NCBI RefSeq assembly: GCF_001905385.1
Contig: NZ_LIPF01000004.1
Coordinates: forward strand, 1 to 64,000
Reading direction: 5' to 3'
Source of the DNA: Streptomyces sp. CB02414
GTDB lineage: Bacteria > Actinomycetota > Actinomycetes > Streptomycetales > Streptomycetaceae
Length of the DNA stretch: 64,000 nucleotides
Shown here: one piece after another, positions 23,813-34,269 of the stretch
Layout of the letters: the number at the start of each line of letters is the position of its first letter
How positions within the stretch are numbered: the stretch's first letter is position 1
Program-made: the position numbers and the translations under genes
Notes under the pieces: model-generated
The model's input: only the letters and a program-made list of their open reading frames with translations
The model's database searches: none
Told to the model about the DNA's origin: nothing

Positions 23813-25747
23813 TCAGTCGGCGACATCGACGCCGTAGCCCCGCGCCAGGGCCTCCAGACCGTGGTCGTAGCCCTGGCCGACGGCCCGCAGCCGCCAGCTC
23901 TGCTCGCGCCGGTAGATCTCGGCGAGCAGCATGGTGCGTTCCGTGGTCGCGGCGTCCAGCGTCGCCTGCACCAGGGCCGCCGCTCCGGTGCCCGGCCCGG
24001 AGACGATGTGCAGGGCGCCGACGTCGCCGAAAGCCGGGGAGCCGTCGACGGCGGCGGCCACGACCACCTTGCGGGCCGACGGCGGCAGCGTCGCGAGGTC
24101 CACGCTGATCGTCTGCTCGGTGGGGCCGTCGCTCAGCAGCCGCACCGTCCCGCCCGGGTTCTCCGGGGCGCCGTAGAAGACGAAGTCCTCGTCGAACGAG
24201 ACCTGCTCGTCCTCGTCCAGCACGAACGCGACCACGTCGATGTCGCAGGCGGTCTGCTGCGCCCAGGACGCGGTGACCGTCCAGCGGTGGGCGGGCCCCC
24301 GCCCGCCCTGCAGGGGCAGGTCGACGACACCGCCGCGCGGCAGCACGTGCGCCGCCGCGCGGCGGCCGTCGGCGCGTGACGCGTCCGTGACGACCGGCGC
24401 CACCAGCCACGCGGCGTCGTGGGTGGGCAGGAGCAGCGCCCTGATCCGGGGCAGCCGGCGGTCGGTCTCTCCGCCGTCCAGGACCACCACGTCGGTGACG
24501 CCGGCGGACAGATTGACGGCCGCGGCGCCGCCCAGTTCGACGACACGGGTACGGGCGGCCACCGCCTCGGGGTGAGTGCCACCGAGCACCAGGACGCGCC
24601 GGCCGGTCAGCGGGCCGCGCGGGCGGGCGCGCCGAGCGGGTTTCGGTGCCTCGGCCGACGAGGCCGGCTGCGTCCGGGCGTCGGGCGCGGCGGGCCCGGT
24701 TTCCGGTGCGGCGGGCCCGGTTTCCGGTGCGGTGCTCTCCACGGCGTCGGGAGTCCCCGGCGCGCGCGGGGCCGGGACGGCGGGCAACGCCGGGGAGACG
24801 GCGTCGGCCCCGGGCTCCCCTCCCTCGTGCGGGACGCCGCCCCGGACGTCGCCGAGCAGCCGCAGGAAGGTCTCCTCGTTGATGAGCGGGACACCCTCGG
24901 CGCGTGCGCGCCGGGCCTTGGCGGAACCGGCCGAGGAGTCGTTGGTGACCAGGGCGCTGGTGTGCCGGCTGACCGATGTCATCATGTTCAGCCCCGCCGC
25001 CGCGCCCCGCAGCAGCAGGTCCGCCCGCGAGGTCCCGGTCTCCCCGGTCACGGCGATCTTCATGCCCTGCACCAGCGGCCCGCCCTCGGCTAGCCGTCCC
25101 GGATTGCGGAAGGCGCACGGTGTCTTCGGCGGCTTCGGCGCGAACCGGGGGTCCTGCCGGGGCGGGCAGGCCACCAGGGGCAGCGGCAGGTCCAGGCGCG
25201 CCGCCTCACGCAGCGAGGCCCGCAGCACGCCCGCCAGCACCCGCGTGTCGTCGAGTGCGTCGTGCGCCCGCGTCTGAAGGACGCCGTAGTGGGCCGCGAG
25301 GGTGCTGAGCGTCAGGTCGTCGGTCGGCGGGTCCACGCGGCGGTTCAGGGCCAAGGTGCACAGTCGCCGGGCGACGGGCAGCCGCAGCCCCGCCCGTGCG
25401 AACTCGTGGGCGAGGAAGTCGTAGTCGAACTGGGCGTTGTGGGCGACCAGGACCCGGCCTTCCAGCAGCGCGGCGACGCGCTCGGCCACCTGCTCGAAGA
25501 CCGGCGCCCCGCGCAGCCGCTGTGCCGTCAGTCCGTGCACGTGCACCGGGCCCGGGTCGCAGCCGGGGTCGAGCAGAGTCGAGTACTCACCGGTCTGCTC
25601 GCCGTCCGGGCCGAGCGTCACGACGGCCAGGGACAGCACCCGGTCACGACGGGGGACCAGACCGGAGGTCTCCACGTCGACCAGGGCCCATTCGTGGGGA
25701 TGGTCGAACACGGAGGAGGAGGCGGGAGCGGCAGACGTGACAGACAT
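23813..25747 (-). CDS. DEDDh exonuclease - BRCT - TerD fusion protein
   Basis: 644 residues. Residues 15-190 are an RNase T/DnaQ-type DEDDh exonuclease: ALVDVETSGLVPRRDRVLSL, VAHNAQFDYDFLAHEF and RAHDALDDTRVLAGVL. Residues 225-300 form a BRCT domain (GMKIAVTGETGTSRADLLLRG to ALVTNDSSAGSAKARRARAEG). After a Pro/Ala-rich linker comes a second BRCT-like stretch (RRVLVLGGTHPEAV to VVLDGGE). Residues 455-640 are a TerD calcium-binding domain (CDIDVVAFVLDEDEQVSFDEDF, VFYGAPENPGGTVRLLSDG). It links nucleic-acid trimming to tellurite/stress TerD signalling. Start ATG 25747 lacks a good ribosome-binding site. Confidence 0.9.
   Translation of the reverse strand: MSVTSAAPASSSVFDHPHEWALVDVETSGLVPRRDRVLSLAVVTLGPDGEQTGEYSTLLDPGCDPGPVHVHGLTAQRLRGAPVFEQVAERVAALLEGRVLVAHNAQFDYDFLAHEFARAGLRLPVARRLCTLALNRRVDPPTDDLTLSTLAAHYGVLQTRAHDALDDTRVLAGVLRASLREAARLDLPLPLVACPPRQDPRFAPKPPKTPCAFRNPGRLAEGGPLVQGMKIAVTGETGTSRADLLLRGAAAGLNMMTSVSRHTSALVTNDSSAGSAKARRARAEGVPLINEETFLRLLGDVRGGVPHEGGEPGADAVSPALPAVPAPRAPGTPDAVESTAPETGPAAPETGPAAPDARTQPASSAEAPKPARRARPRGPLTGRRVLVLGGTHPEAVAARTRVVELGGAAAVNLSAGVTDVVVLDGGETDRRLPRIRALLLPTHDAAWLVAPVVTDASRADGRRAAAHVLPRGGVVDLPLQGGRGPAHRWTVTASWAQQTACDIDVVAFVLDEDEQVSFDEDFVFYGAPENPGGTVRLLSDGPTEQTISVDLATLPPSARKVVVAAAVDGSPAFGDVGALHIVSGPGTGAAALVQATLDAATTERTMLLAEIYRREQSWRLRAVGQGYDHGLEALARGYGVDVAD
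24687..24728. repeat. two perfect 21-bp tandem repeats in the TerD linker
   Basis: Two identical 21-bp units, at 24687-24707 and 24708-24728. On the coding strand they encode the tandem heptad ETGPAAP in the linker between the BRCT and TerD parts. This is a typical slippage-prone low-complexity linker. Confidence 0.85.
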
Positions 25748-25896
25748 GGAGAAAGAATGGAGCTCTGTCCACGGTTCCTTCAACTTGAATGCCTTTTGAT
25801 CCTGTTCTGCCCGGTTCATGCCCAGCGTCGGCCGACGGCCAGCCCTCTGGGAGACTGTCGGGGTGTCACCCGCCAGGCCTTCAGGAGGACTCCGCC

Positions 25897-26973
25897 ATGA
25901 CCGAGCAGCCGCGCGACCGCGTCGCCCGGTACGGGCGCCGCTTCGACCGGGTCTTCGCCGAGTACTTCGACACCCTCGACGCGACGCTGGACGCCCCGGC
26001 GTTCAGCCGCTTCACCCCGGACTGCCTCGCGTTGCTGCGCGACCTCTCCCTGCGGGGAGGCAAACGGATGCGGGTCGCCCTGCTGCACGAGGCGGCGCGC
26101 CTGGTGCGTGACGACGCGCCGGCCGAGGCGCTGGACGCCGCCGCGCTGAGCATCGAGCTGCTGCAGACGCACGGTCTCGTGCACGACGACCTCATCGACG
26201 ACAGCGCCACCCGCAGGGGCGGGCCCACCACGTACCACGCCTACCTCGACAGGTTCCCCGGCCACCCGCGGGCCGCACTCGGACTCACCGTCCTCGCCGG
26301 CGACCTGGCGCTCGCCCTCTCCCTGCGGGTACTCCTGGACGCCGGGCTCCCGGTCGAACTGCGGCAGGCGATGACCGAGGTGCAGACCCGGGCCGCGGCC
26401 GACACCTTCGTGGGCCAGATCGCCGACCTGGAGCGCGACTTCGTGTCCGGAGCCCCCGACGACGAAGTCCTCCACGACGTCGCCGACCACAAGTCGGCCC
26501 GCTACTCGGTCCTCGCGCCCCTGCGCCTGGGCCTCCTCGCGGCCGGTGAACAACCGGGCCCCCACGAGACGGAACTGCGCCACTACGCACGGCTGGTCGG
26601 CATCTGCGGCCAGATGCGCGACGACTACCTCGACCTGTTCGGCGACTTTGCCGCCATGGGCAAGCCGACGGGGACCGACATCCGCGAGGGGAGGCGCAGC
26701 TACACGGTCGCCCGCCTGCTCACCACCGTGGGCGGCTCGGAGCGCGCGCTTGTGGAGCGGGCTCTCGGCGACCGGGACTGTGCCGAGGAGACCGTTGCCG
26801 CGATCCGTGAGATCGGCGAGCGCCACGGCGTGGCCGCCCGCCTGCGGGCGGACATGCGGCGCCACGCCGAGCAGGCGTCACAGGTGGCGGCCGGCTGGCG
26901 CCCGCGGTGGCGCGAGGAAGCGGTCGCGTTCTTCGAGCAACTGCCCCGGTGGAGTGTCGACCGCGACGCATGA
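25897..26973 (+). CDS. polyprenyl diphosphate synthase, first copy
   Basis: 358 residues of the trans-isoprenyl diphosphate synthase family. GGKRMRVALLHEAA at 50-65; first aspartate-rich motif LVHDDLIDDSATRRGGPT (DDxxD and RRG intact); second aspartate-rich motif RDDYLDLFGD followed by KPTGTDIREGRRS, where an Arg replaces the usual Lys of the REGKRT motif. It condenses IPP with allylic diphosphates in the cytosol to give a C15-C25 or longer chain; the length cannot be read off. ATG 25897 has AGGAGG 7 bases upstream. It heads a four-gene operon with a small protein, a second synthase and an Lcp-like oxygenase. Confidence 0.93.
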   Translation: MTEQPRDRVARYGRRFDRVFAEYFDTLDATLDAPAFSRFTPDCLALLRDLSLRGGKRMRVALLHEAARLVRDDAPAEALDAAALSIELLQTHGLVHDDLIDDSATRRGGPTTYHAYLDRFPGHPRAALGLTVLAGDLALALSLRVLLDAGLPVELRQAMTEVQTRAAADTFVGQIADLERDFVSGAPDDEVLHDVADHKSARYSVLAPLRLGLLAAGEQPGPHETELRHYARLVGICGQMRDDYLDLFGDFAAMGKPTGTDIREGRRSYTVARLLTTVGGSERALVERALGDRDCAEETVAAIREIGERHGVAARLRADMRRHAEQASQVAAGWRPRWREEAVAFFEQLPRWSVDRDA

Positions 26974-27113
26974 CTCGTGCCCCCTCCGACGCCTGTTCCC
27001 CATGTCGCTCAAAGGGGAAAACCGGATCTTCCGCCCGGACTGCCGGGTCATGCTCGGACCGGATGCGCCGCTGACCAGGCGCATCGGCCACGACGTGATC
27101 CCTGGGGGAGAAC

Positions 27114-27398
27114 ATGACGCACTCGGAGCGACGGGGCGCGGGAGGGGACGACCGGGCCGTGCTGCTGGCGGCCGGACTCGCCGACCTGGCGGTGAGCACA
27201 CTCGGCTCGGCGGTCGGCGCGGTACGCGGACTCCTGCGCCGCTCGGACACCGCCGACCTGGTCCGGGAGGCGGAGCACGACATCCGGTCCCGGGGCAGGC
27301 TGGCCCTGGACCGGTACACGCACGTACCGCCCGCCCACCTGGAGGTGCTCGCGCGGCACGTGAAGGCGCGCCGGGCGGCCGACGCCGGCGATGACTGA
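27114..27398 (+). CDS. 94-residue protein in the polyprenyl locus
   Basis: No clear family. ATG 27114 follows GGGGGAG. It has one amphipathic or weakly hydrophobic region (LLAAGLADLAVSTLGSAVGAVRGLL) and then a charged helical part (ADLVREAEHDIRSRGRLALDRY). It ends in an 8-bp overlap with the second polyprenyl synthase, so it is translationally coupled to it. I have seen similar small proteins beside synthases in Streptomyces, annotated only by neighbourhood. It might be a partner or membrane adaptor of the second synthase. The function is unknown. Confidence 0.75.
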   Translation: MTHSERRGAGGDDRAVLLAAGLADLAVSTLGSAVGAVRGLLRRSDTADLVREAEHDIRSRGRLALDRYTHVPPAHLEVLARHVKARRAADAGDD

Positions 27399-28449
27399 CC
27401 GCTGGGACCCGGCCGCCTTCAAGGCGCGCGTCGACGGCGTGCTGCACGGCTTCCTGGACGAGGAGTCCCGCCACCTGCTGGCCATCGACGACGCCCTCGC
27501 ACCCGTGGCCGGGCAGCTCCGCGACGCGGCCGGGCACGGCAAGCGGCTGCGCGCGGCCTTCTGCTACTGGGGCTGGCGGGCGGCCGGACAGCCCGACAGC
27601 GACGCCCTGCTGCGGGCGGCGGCCTCGATGGAGCTGGTGCACGCCGCGGCGGTCGTCCACGACGACCTCATCGACGACAGCGCCCTGCGCCACGGCCTGC
27701 CCACCGCCCACGTGGCTTTGGAGACCGAGCTGACCAGGTCGGGCCGCCGGCGGGTCCGCCCGGCAGCCCGGTCCCTGGCCATGCTGGTGGGCGATCACCT
27801 GATGGCCCTGGCGGGGGAGCTGTTCGCCACCAGCGGCCTGCCCGCCTCCTGTCTCTCCCGGGCAAGGCCTTTGTGGGCCGCGCTCGCCCGCGAACTCGTC
27901 GCCGGGGAATGCCTGGAGATCCTGCACACCGGCGGACCACCGGACACCGGCACCTCACTGAAGGTGGTCCGGTACAAGACCGCCAAGTACACCGTCGAGC
28001 ACCCCCTGCTCATCGGCGGCCTGCTCGCCGGCGCGGGCCCCGCGCTGCGGGACGCCTACTCCGCCTACGGCCTGCCCCTCGGCGAGGCGTTCCAGTTGCG
28101 CGACGACCTGCTCGGCCTCTTCGGCGACCCGCGGCGCACCGGCAAGGAGGGCCTGGACGACGTCCGCGCCCACCGCCCCACCGCGCTGCTCGCCGAGACC
28201 TGGCGGGCTGCCGACGCCCCGCAGCGCGAGCGGCTGCGCGGCGTGCTGGGCCGCGGCGACCTCGACGAAACGCACCTCGACGACGTACGCGACCTCATGC
28301 GGGAACTGGGCGCTCCACAGCGGGTCGAGCAGATGATCCACACCCGCGTGGAGCAGGCCACCCGCGCCCTGGACACCGCCGGCGCACCGCCGCACGCCCG
28401 CCGGGCGCTGCGCGACCTCGCCCGGCACGCCACCGACCGCGTCCACTGA
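27391..28449 (+). CDS. polyprenyl diphosphate synthase, second copy with altered motifs
   Basis: 352 residues. GKRLRAAFCYWGWR; first motif VVHDDLIDDSALRHGLPT; second motif LRDDLLGLFGDPRRTGKEG. Compared with the first copy the RRG following the first motif is RHG, the second motif is DDLLG rather than DDYLD, and the conserved REGK region reads RAHRPT. DDLLG is common in actinobacterial synthases, but the other changes could alter chain length or activity. It might be a catalytic partner in a heteromer with the first copy. ATG 27391 is coupled to the 94-residue gene by an 8-bp overlap; the oxygenase follows 13 bp downstream. Confidence 0.9.
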   Translation: MTDRWDPAAFKARVDGVLHGFLDEESRHLLAIDDALAPVAGQLRDAAGHGKRLRAAFCYWGWRAAGQPDSDALLRAAASMELVHAAAVVHDDLIDDSALRHGLPTAHVALETELTRSGRRRVRPAARSLAMLVGDHLMALAGELFATSGLPASCLSRARPLWAALARELVAGECLEILHTGGPPDTGTSLKVVRYKTAKYTVEHPLLIGGLLAGAGPALRDAYSAYGLPLGEAFQLRDDLLGLFGDPRRTGKEGLDDVRAHRPTALLAETWRAADAPQRERLRGVLGRGDLDETHLDDVRDLMRELGAPQRVEQMIHTRVEQATRALDTAGAPPHARRALRDLARHATDRVH

Positions 28450-28462
28450 CGAGGAGACCGCG

Positions 28463-29623
28463 ATGACCTACACCGAGACGTCGATGGACGCCCTGCGCCG
28501 CGGCGGCGACGAACTGGCCGACGCCGTCGTCGCCACCCTGTTCGAGCGGGGCGAGGTCGGCAAGTTCAACTCCCTGATGCGCTACGTCTCCACCGCCGGC
28601 CAGGAACTGCCCGACGGCCTCCCCGGCGTGGCCCGCGAGTACCTGCGCACCACCGGCGCCCCGCCGGACTGGGTGGACTGGGCCGAGATGGAGAAGGCCC
28701 GCCTGTTCTTCATCGACAACAACGTGCACATCTCCACGGCACTGTCGTTCGCGTCCATGCCCGCCTGCTACGTCGTCCCGCACGTGGCCAAACTGCTGTC
28801 GGCCACCCACGGGCTGAGCTACCCCTCCAAACGCATGGCGGAGACCGGGCAGTTCACCGTCCACCTGATGCAGCCCGACGCCTTCGAGGCCGGCGGCCGG
28901 TTCATTCCGGCGGCCCAGAAGGTACGTCTGCTGCACGCCGCCATCCGCCACCACCTGAAGCGGGAGGACCGCTGGGACACCGAGGCGCTCGGCACCCCCA
29001 TCTGCCAGGAGGACATGATCGGCGGGCAGATGTTCTTCTCCCTGCTCGTCCTGGACAGCCTGCACCGCCTCGGCATCCACATGTCCGCCGAAGGGGCGGA
29101 CGCGTACTTCTACGCCTGGCGCGTGGTCGGCGCCATCCTCGGCGTCGACCAGACGGCCGTCCCCACGACGCTCGACGAGGGACGGGAGTTCCTCGACCTG
29201 TACATGCTGCGCCACATGGGCCCCTCGGAGGAGGGCGCCCACCTCACGCGACAGCTGATCGACCTGTACGAGGAGGTCGTCCCGGGCACCCTCCTCGACC
29301 CGGTGGTGTCCGCGCTGATCCGCTACCTCGTCGGCGACACGTGCGCCGACTGGCTGGAGGTCCCCCGCACCGCCTGGGACACGGCCGTGAAGGCCGCGCC
29401 GCACCTCCTCGGCGTGCTGGAGACGATCGAGGACCGCTCGCCCTTCGGAGCGTGGGCGCTGGACCGGCTCGGCCACCTCACCACGGTCCTCGAACTGTCC
29501 ACCCTCACCCGCGGACGCGTCATGCACTACGCGATCCCGGAACAGCTGAGGAAGGAGTACGGCGTCGCGGACGCGGCCTCCCGCACCCGCCGCTGGACCC
29601 CGCCGCCCGCCACCGTCTCCTGA
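28463..29623 (+). CDS. Lcp/MpaB-like (DUF2236) heme oxygenase
   Basis: 386 residues of the DUF2236/rubber-oxygenase catalytic domain family as I read it. The conserved arginine/histidine core is at about 155-190 (LLHAAIRHHLKREDRW, then TPICQEDMIGGQMFFSLLVL); later helices follow (GADAYFYAWRVVGAILG). Latex clearing protein Lcp uses a b-type heme ligated by a His in this core to cleave polyisoprene; MpaB cleaves a farnesyl side chain. No signal peptide is present, so unlike Lcp it is probably cytosolic or membrane-associated. Preceded by GAGGAGACC, and the last gene of the polyprenyl operon, so a prenyl-chain substrate is a reasonable inference. Confidence 0.85.
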   Translation: MTYTETSMDALRRGGDELADAVVATLFERGEVGKFNSLMRYVSTAGQELPDGLPGVAREYLRTTGAPPDWVDWAEMEKARLFFIDNNVHISTALSFASMPACYVVPHVAKLLSATHGLSYPSKRMAETGQFTVHLMQPDAFEAGGRFIPAAQKVRLLHAAIRHHLKREDRWDTEALGTPICQEDMIGGQMFFSLLVLDSLHRLGIHMSAEGADAYFYAWRVVGAILGVDQTAVPTTLDEGREFLDLYMLRHMGPSEEGAHLTRQLIDLYEEVVPGTLLDPVVSALIRYLVGDTCADWLEVPRTAWDTAVKAAPHLLGVLETIEDRSPFGAWALDRLGHLTTVLELSTLTRGRVMHYAIPEQLRKEYGVADAASRTRRWTPPPATVS

Positions 29624-29645
29624 ACACCGGGTGCCCGGCGGGGCG

Positions 29646-30068
29646 TCAGGCGATGGACGCCGATATGACCGCCGACACGGCGAGGTTGCAGGACGCCGTC
29701 ACCCACACCGCCGGGTGCGGCTCCGGCTCGACCAGCGTCGCGCCCAGCCGCCCCGGCGTGATCAGGTCGACGACCAGGAAGGCCACGGCCATCATCACGA
29801 GGCCCAGCAACCCGAACGCCGCGGTCGACACCAGCCCCTTGCCGAAGTCCTCGTACGTCGTCCAGATCGAGGTGAAGACGATGCCGCCGATGCCGAGCAG
29901 CGCGGAGCTGAGCACCATGGCCGCGTTGCGGTTGCGCTGCTCCCAGATCTGCCGGCCGAGCTTTCCGGGCGTCAGCACGTCGACCAGGACGATGCCGAGG
30001 ACCAGGAGGACCAGGCCGAGACCGCCGTAGGCAGTGGCGCGGCCGAGTCCGTTGACGATGTCGCTCAT
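29646..30068 (-). CDS. DUF350 membrane protein
   Basis: 140 residues, four membrane segments in two repeated pairs: YGGLGLVLLVLGIVLVDVLT (first), MVLSSALLGIGGIVFTSIW, STAAFGLLGLVMMAVAFLVV and TASCNLAVSAVISAS. DVLTPGKLG and DLITPGRLG, each after a helix, are the internal repeat of DUF350 proteins. The function of the family is unknown; I know of members near tellurite/phage-shock type genes. It is convergent with the Lcp-like gene and co-directional with, 151 bp after, the DUF475 gene. Confidence 0.88.
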   Translation of the reverse strand: MSDIVNGLGRATAYGGLGLVLLVLGIVLVDVLTPGKLGRQIWEQRNRNAAMVLSSALLGIGGIVFTSIWTTYEDFGKGLVSTAAFGLLGLVMMAVAFLVVDLITPGRLGATLVEPEPHPAVWVTASCNLAVSAVISASIA

Positions 30069-30219
30069 GGGGTTGCCGGCTCCGTAGCGTCAGGGATCGT
30101 GAGTGATCGTGGTCAAAGCGTGGTCAGGGTGATGCGAGATGCAGCGCGCAAAATGTAGCGCACGTGTTCGGCCTCCCCACCTGCGGTACGGCGATCCGGC
30201 GGCCCGGCCGGACGCGGGG

Positions 30220-31362
30220 TCAGGACGCCGCGGCCAGTGCCCGGTTGCGGCGGACGGAGGACCAGAACGACGACCCGATCAGGACGACGCCGATGAGGCC
30301 CGTGACGATCTCGCTGATCTCGTACTGGATGGTCACCAGGAGGATGACGGCGAGGGCGCCGATGGCGTAGTGGGCGCCGTGCTCCAGGTAGACGTAGTCG
30401 TCGAGGGTGCCCTGGCGGACCAGGTAGACGGTCAGGGACCGGACGTACATGGCGCCGATGCCGAGGCCGAGGGCCATCAGGACGATGTCGTTGGTGATGG
30501 CGAAGGCGCCGATGACTCCGTCGAAGGAGAACGAGGCGTCCAGGACCTCCAGGTAGAGGAACATGAAGAACGCCGCCTTGCCCGTCAGGGCCACGGCCGA
30601 GCGGGGTCCGCCGCCGCGCGCCGCCCGTTCCTCGGCGGCCCGCCCGCGCTCCTCCTCCCGTTCGAGCCGCTCCTCGAAGAAGCCGGACAGGCCGCCGACG
30701 ACCATGTAGGTGATCAGCCCGCCGACACCGGCGAGCAGCACCGTCTCCGCCTTGTCGACGTGGGTGCCGCCGTGCTGGTGGGCGTGGGCGCCGAAGGTGA
30801 GCGCGGAGACCAGCAGCACGATCAGGGCCACGCACACCGACAGCATGTCGACCCTGCCGAGCCTGGCCAGCGGGCGCTCCAGCCACCCCAGCCACTTGAT
30901 CTCCCGGTCCTCCAGGACGAAGTCCAGGAAAATCATCAGGAGGAACATGCCACCGAAGGCGGCGATCGACGGATGGGCGTCCGTCACCAGCTCCTGGTAG
31001 CGCTGCTTGTCCGTCAGCGCCAGATGGACCGCCGACCACGGGTTCAGCCGGGCGCTGATCGCGACGATCACCACCGGGAAGACCAGGCGCATGCCGAAGA
31101 CGGCGATCAGGATGCCGACGGTGAGGAAGATCTTCTGCCAGAAGGCGCTCATCTTCTTCAGGATCCCGGCGTTGATCACCGCGTTGTCGAACGACAGGGA
31201 GATCTCCAGCACGGCGAGGATCGCCACGAGGCCGAAGGCGGTCCACCCGTCGTAGAGCACTCCCAGGACCAGACCGAGGGCGGTGACGGCGAAGGCCCAG
31301 CGGAATGTCTTCAACAGCACGGGCTGATCACTCACTCCTGTTGTCGGGTTGCGCCGGGACAC
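30220..31362 (-). CDS. DUF475 / TerC-like integral membrane protein
   Basis: 380 residues, about nine membrane helices. LAVLEISLSFDNAVINAGIL and LEVLDASFSFDGVIGAFAIT are the two SFDxxV repeats typical of TerC/DUF475 proteins, which are implicated in metal-ion export. A charged cytoplasmic loop (EERLEREEERGRAAEERAARG) and a His-rich loop (GAHAHQHGGTH) could bind metal. GTG 31362 is chosen for GCAGGGA 5-6 bases upstream; the GTG at 31335 is possible but its AGGA touches the start codon. TerC and TerD families often go together, and the TerD fusion lies 4.5 kb away. Substrate metal not known. Confidence 0.88.
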   Translation of the reverse strand: MSRRNPTTGVSDQPVLLKTFRWAFAVTALGLVLGVLYDGWTAFGLVAILAVLEISLSFDNAVINAGILKKMSAFWQKIFLTVGILIAVFGMRLVFPVVIVAISARLNPWSAVHLALTDKQRYQELVTDAHPSIAAFGGMFLLMIFLDFVLEDREIKWLGWLERPLARLGRVDMLSVCVALIVLLVSALTFGAHAHQHGGTHVDKAETVLLAGVGGLITYMVVGGLSGFFEERLEREEERGRAAEERAARGGGPRSAVALTGKAAFFMFLYLEVLDASFSFDGVIGAFAITNDIVLMALGLGIGAMYVRSLTVYLVRQGTLDDYVYLEHGAHYAIGALAVILLVTIQYEISEIVTGLIGVVLIGSSFWSSVRRNRALAAAS

Positions 31363-31487
31363 GGCATTCCCTGCCAGTGCCCGCCACCCACGTTGTCTAC
31401 ACGATCGTCCGGGGCCGACCCGGCAGGCCGGGCACGGCGGCGGCACACCGGCACCGGACGGTCACCGAAATGGATCGGTTCGTTTCC

Positions 31488-31517
31488 TTGAGTCGTTCGT
31501 GTTTGCGGGAGTAGGTT
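31488..31517 (+). promoter_or_regulatory. probable furA-katG promoter (leaderless)
   Basis: TTGAGT (31488-31493), an 18-bp spacer and TAGGTT (31512-31517) match a vegetative -35/-10. The A of the furA ATG (31525) lies 8 bases after the -10. No ribosome-binding site sits at the right distance, so the mRNA may start on or next to the start codon. Confidence 0.55.
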
Positions 31518-31524
31518 CACCGCC

Positions 31525-31971
31525 ATGACCGCATCCCGGGATCCGGCCGTCGCCTCGGAACTGCGCGGAGCCGGTCTGCGAGTGACCGCCGCCCGTGCCG
31601 CGCTGCTCGAGACCGTCCGGCGGGGCGATCACCTCGACGCCGAGGCGATCGCGGCCGGGGTGCGCCGCCGTGTGGGCCACGTCTCCCTCCAGGCCGTGTA
31701 CGAGGCGCTGCACGCGCTCACCGCGGCCGGGCTCGTGCGCCGCATCCAGCCGCCCGGCGGCCCGGCGCGGTTCGAAGGGCGGGTGGGCGACAACCACCAC
31801 CACGTCCTGTGCCGGTCCTGCGGCGTTCTCGCCGACGTCGACTGCGCCGTCGGCGAGGCGCCTTGCCTGACCGCCTCCGACGACCACGGCTTCTCGATAG
31901 ACGAGGCCGAGGTCATCTACCGGGGCCTGTGCCCCGACTGCTCCACCACCGGCAGTTCCCCAGCACCTTGA
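31525..31971 (+). CDS. furA: Fur-family repressor of the catalase-peroxidase gene
   Basis: 148 residues. Winged helix at 10-85 (RGAGLRVTAARAALLETVRR, then VSLQAVYEALHALTAAGLVRRI). The metal/dimer domain has NHHHVLCRSCGVLADVDC and the late pair CPDC, a structural CxxC...CxxC zinc site, plus His residues for the regulatory metal. FurA/CatR proteins repress katG and are inactivated by peroxide. ATG 31525; katG follows 24 bp downstream and is almost certainly co-transcribed. It is expected to autoregulate from the promoter directly upstream. Confidence 0.93.
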   Translation: MTASRDPAVASELRGAGLRVTAARAALLETVRRGDHLDAEAIAAGVRRRVGHVSLQAVYEALHALTAAGLVRRIQPPGGPARFEGRVGDNHHHVLCRSCGVLADVDCAVGEAPCLTASDDHGFSIDEAEVIYRGLCPDCSTTGSSPAP

Positions 31972-34218
<2,247 letters not shown>

Positions 34219-34224
34219 TCCGCG

Positions 34225-34262
34225 GGTGTCCGGGCCGGCCGGAGCCGGCCGGCCCGGACACC
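34225..34262. terminator. bidirectional hairpin terminator after katG
   Basis: An 18-bp perfect inverted repeat (GGTGTCCGGGCCGGCCGG and its complement) with a two-base centre, between katG and the convergent GlxA-type gene. Confidence 0.8.
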
Positions 34263-34269
34263 GCCGCCC

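Noticed and set aside
31333..31335. GTG at 31335 as the start of the DUF475 protein
   Set aside because: The AGGA purines touch the codon with no spacing, while GTG 31362 has GCAGGGA 5-6 bases upstream. It remains a possible alternative.
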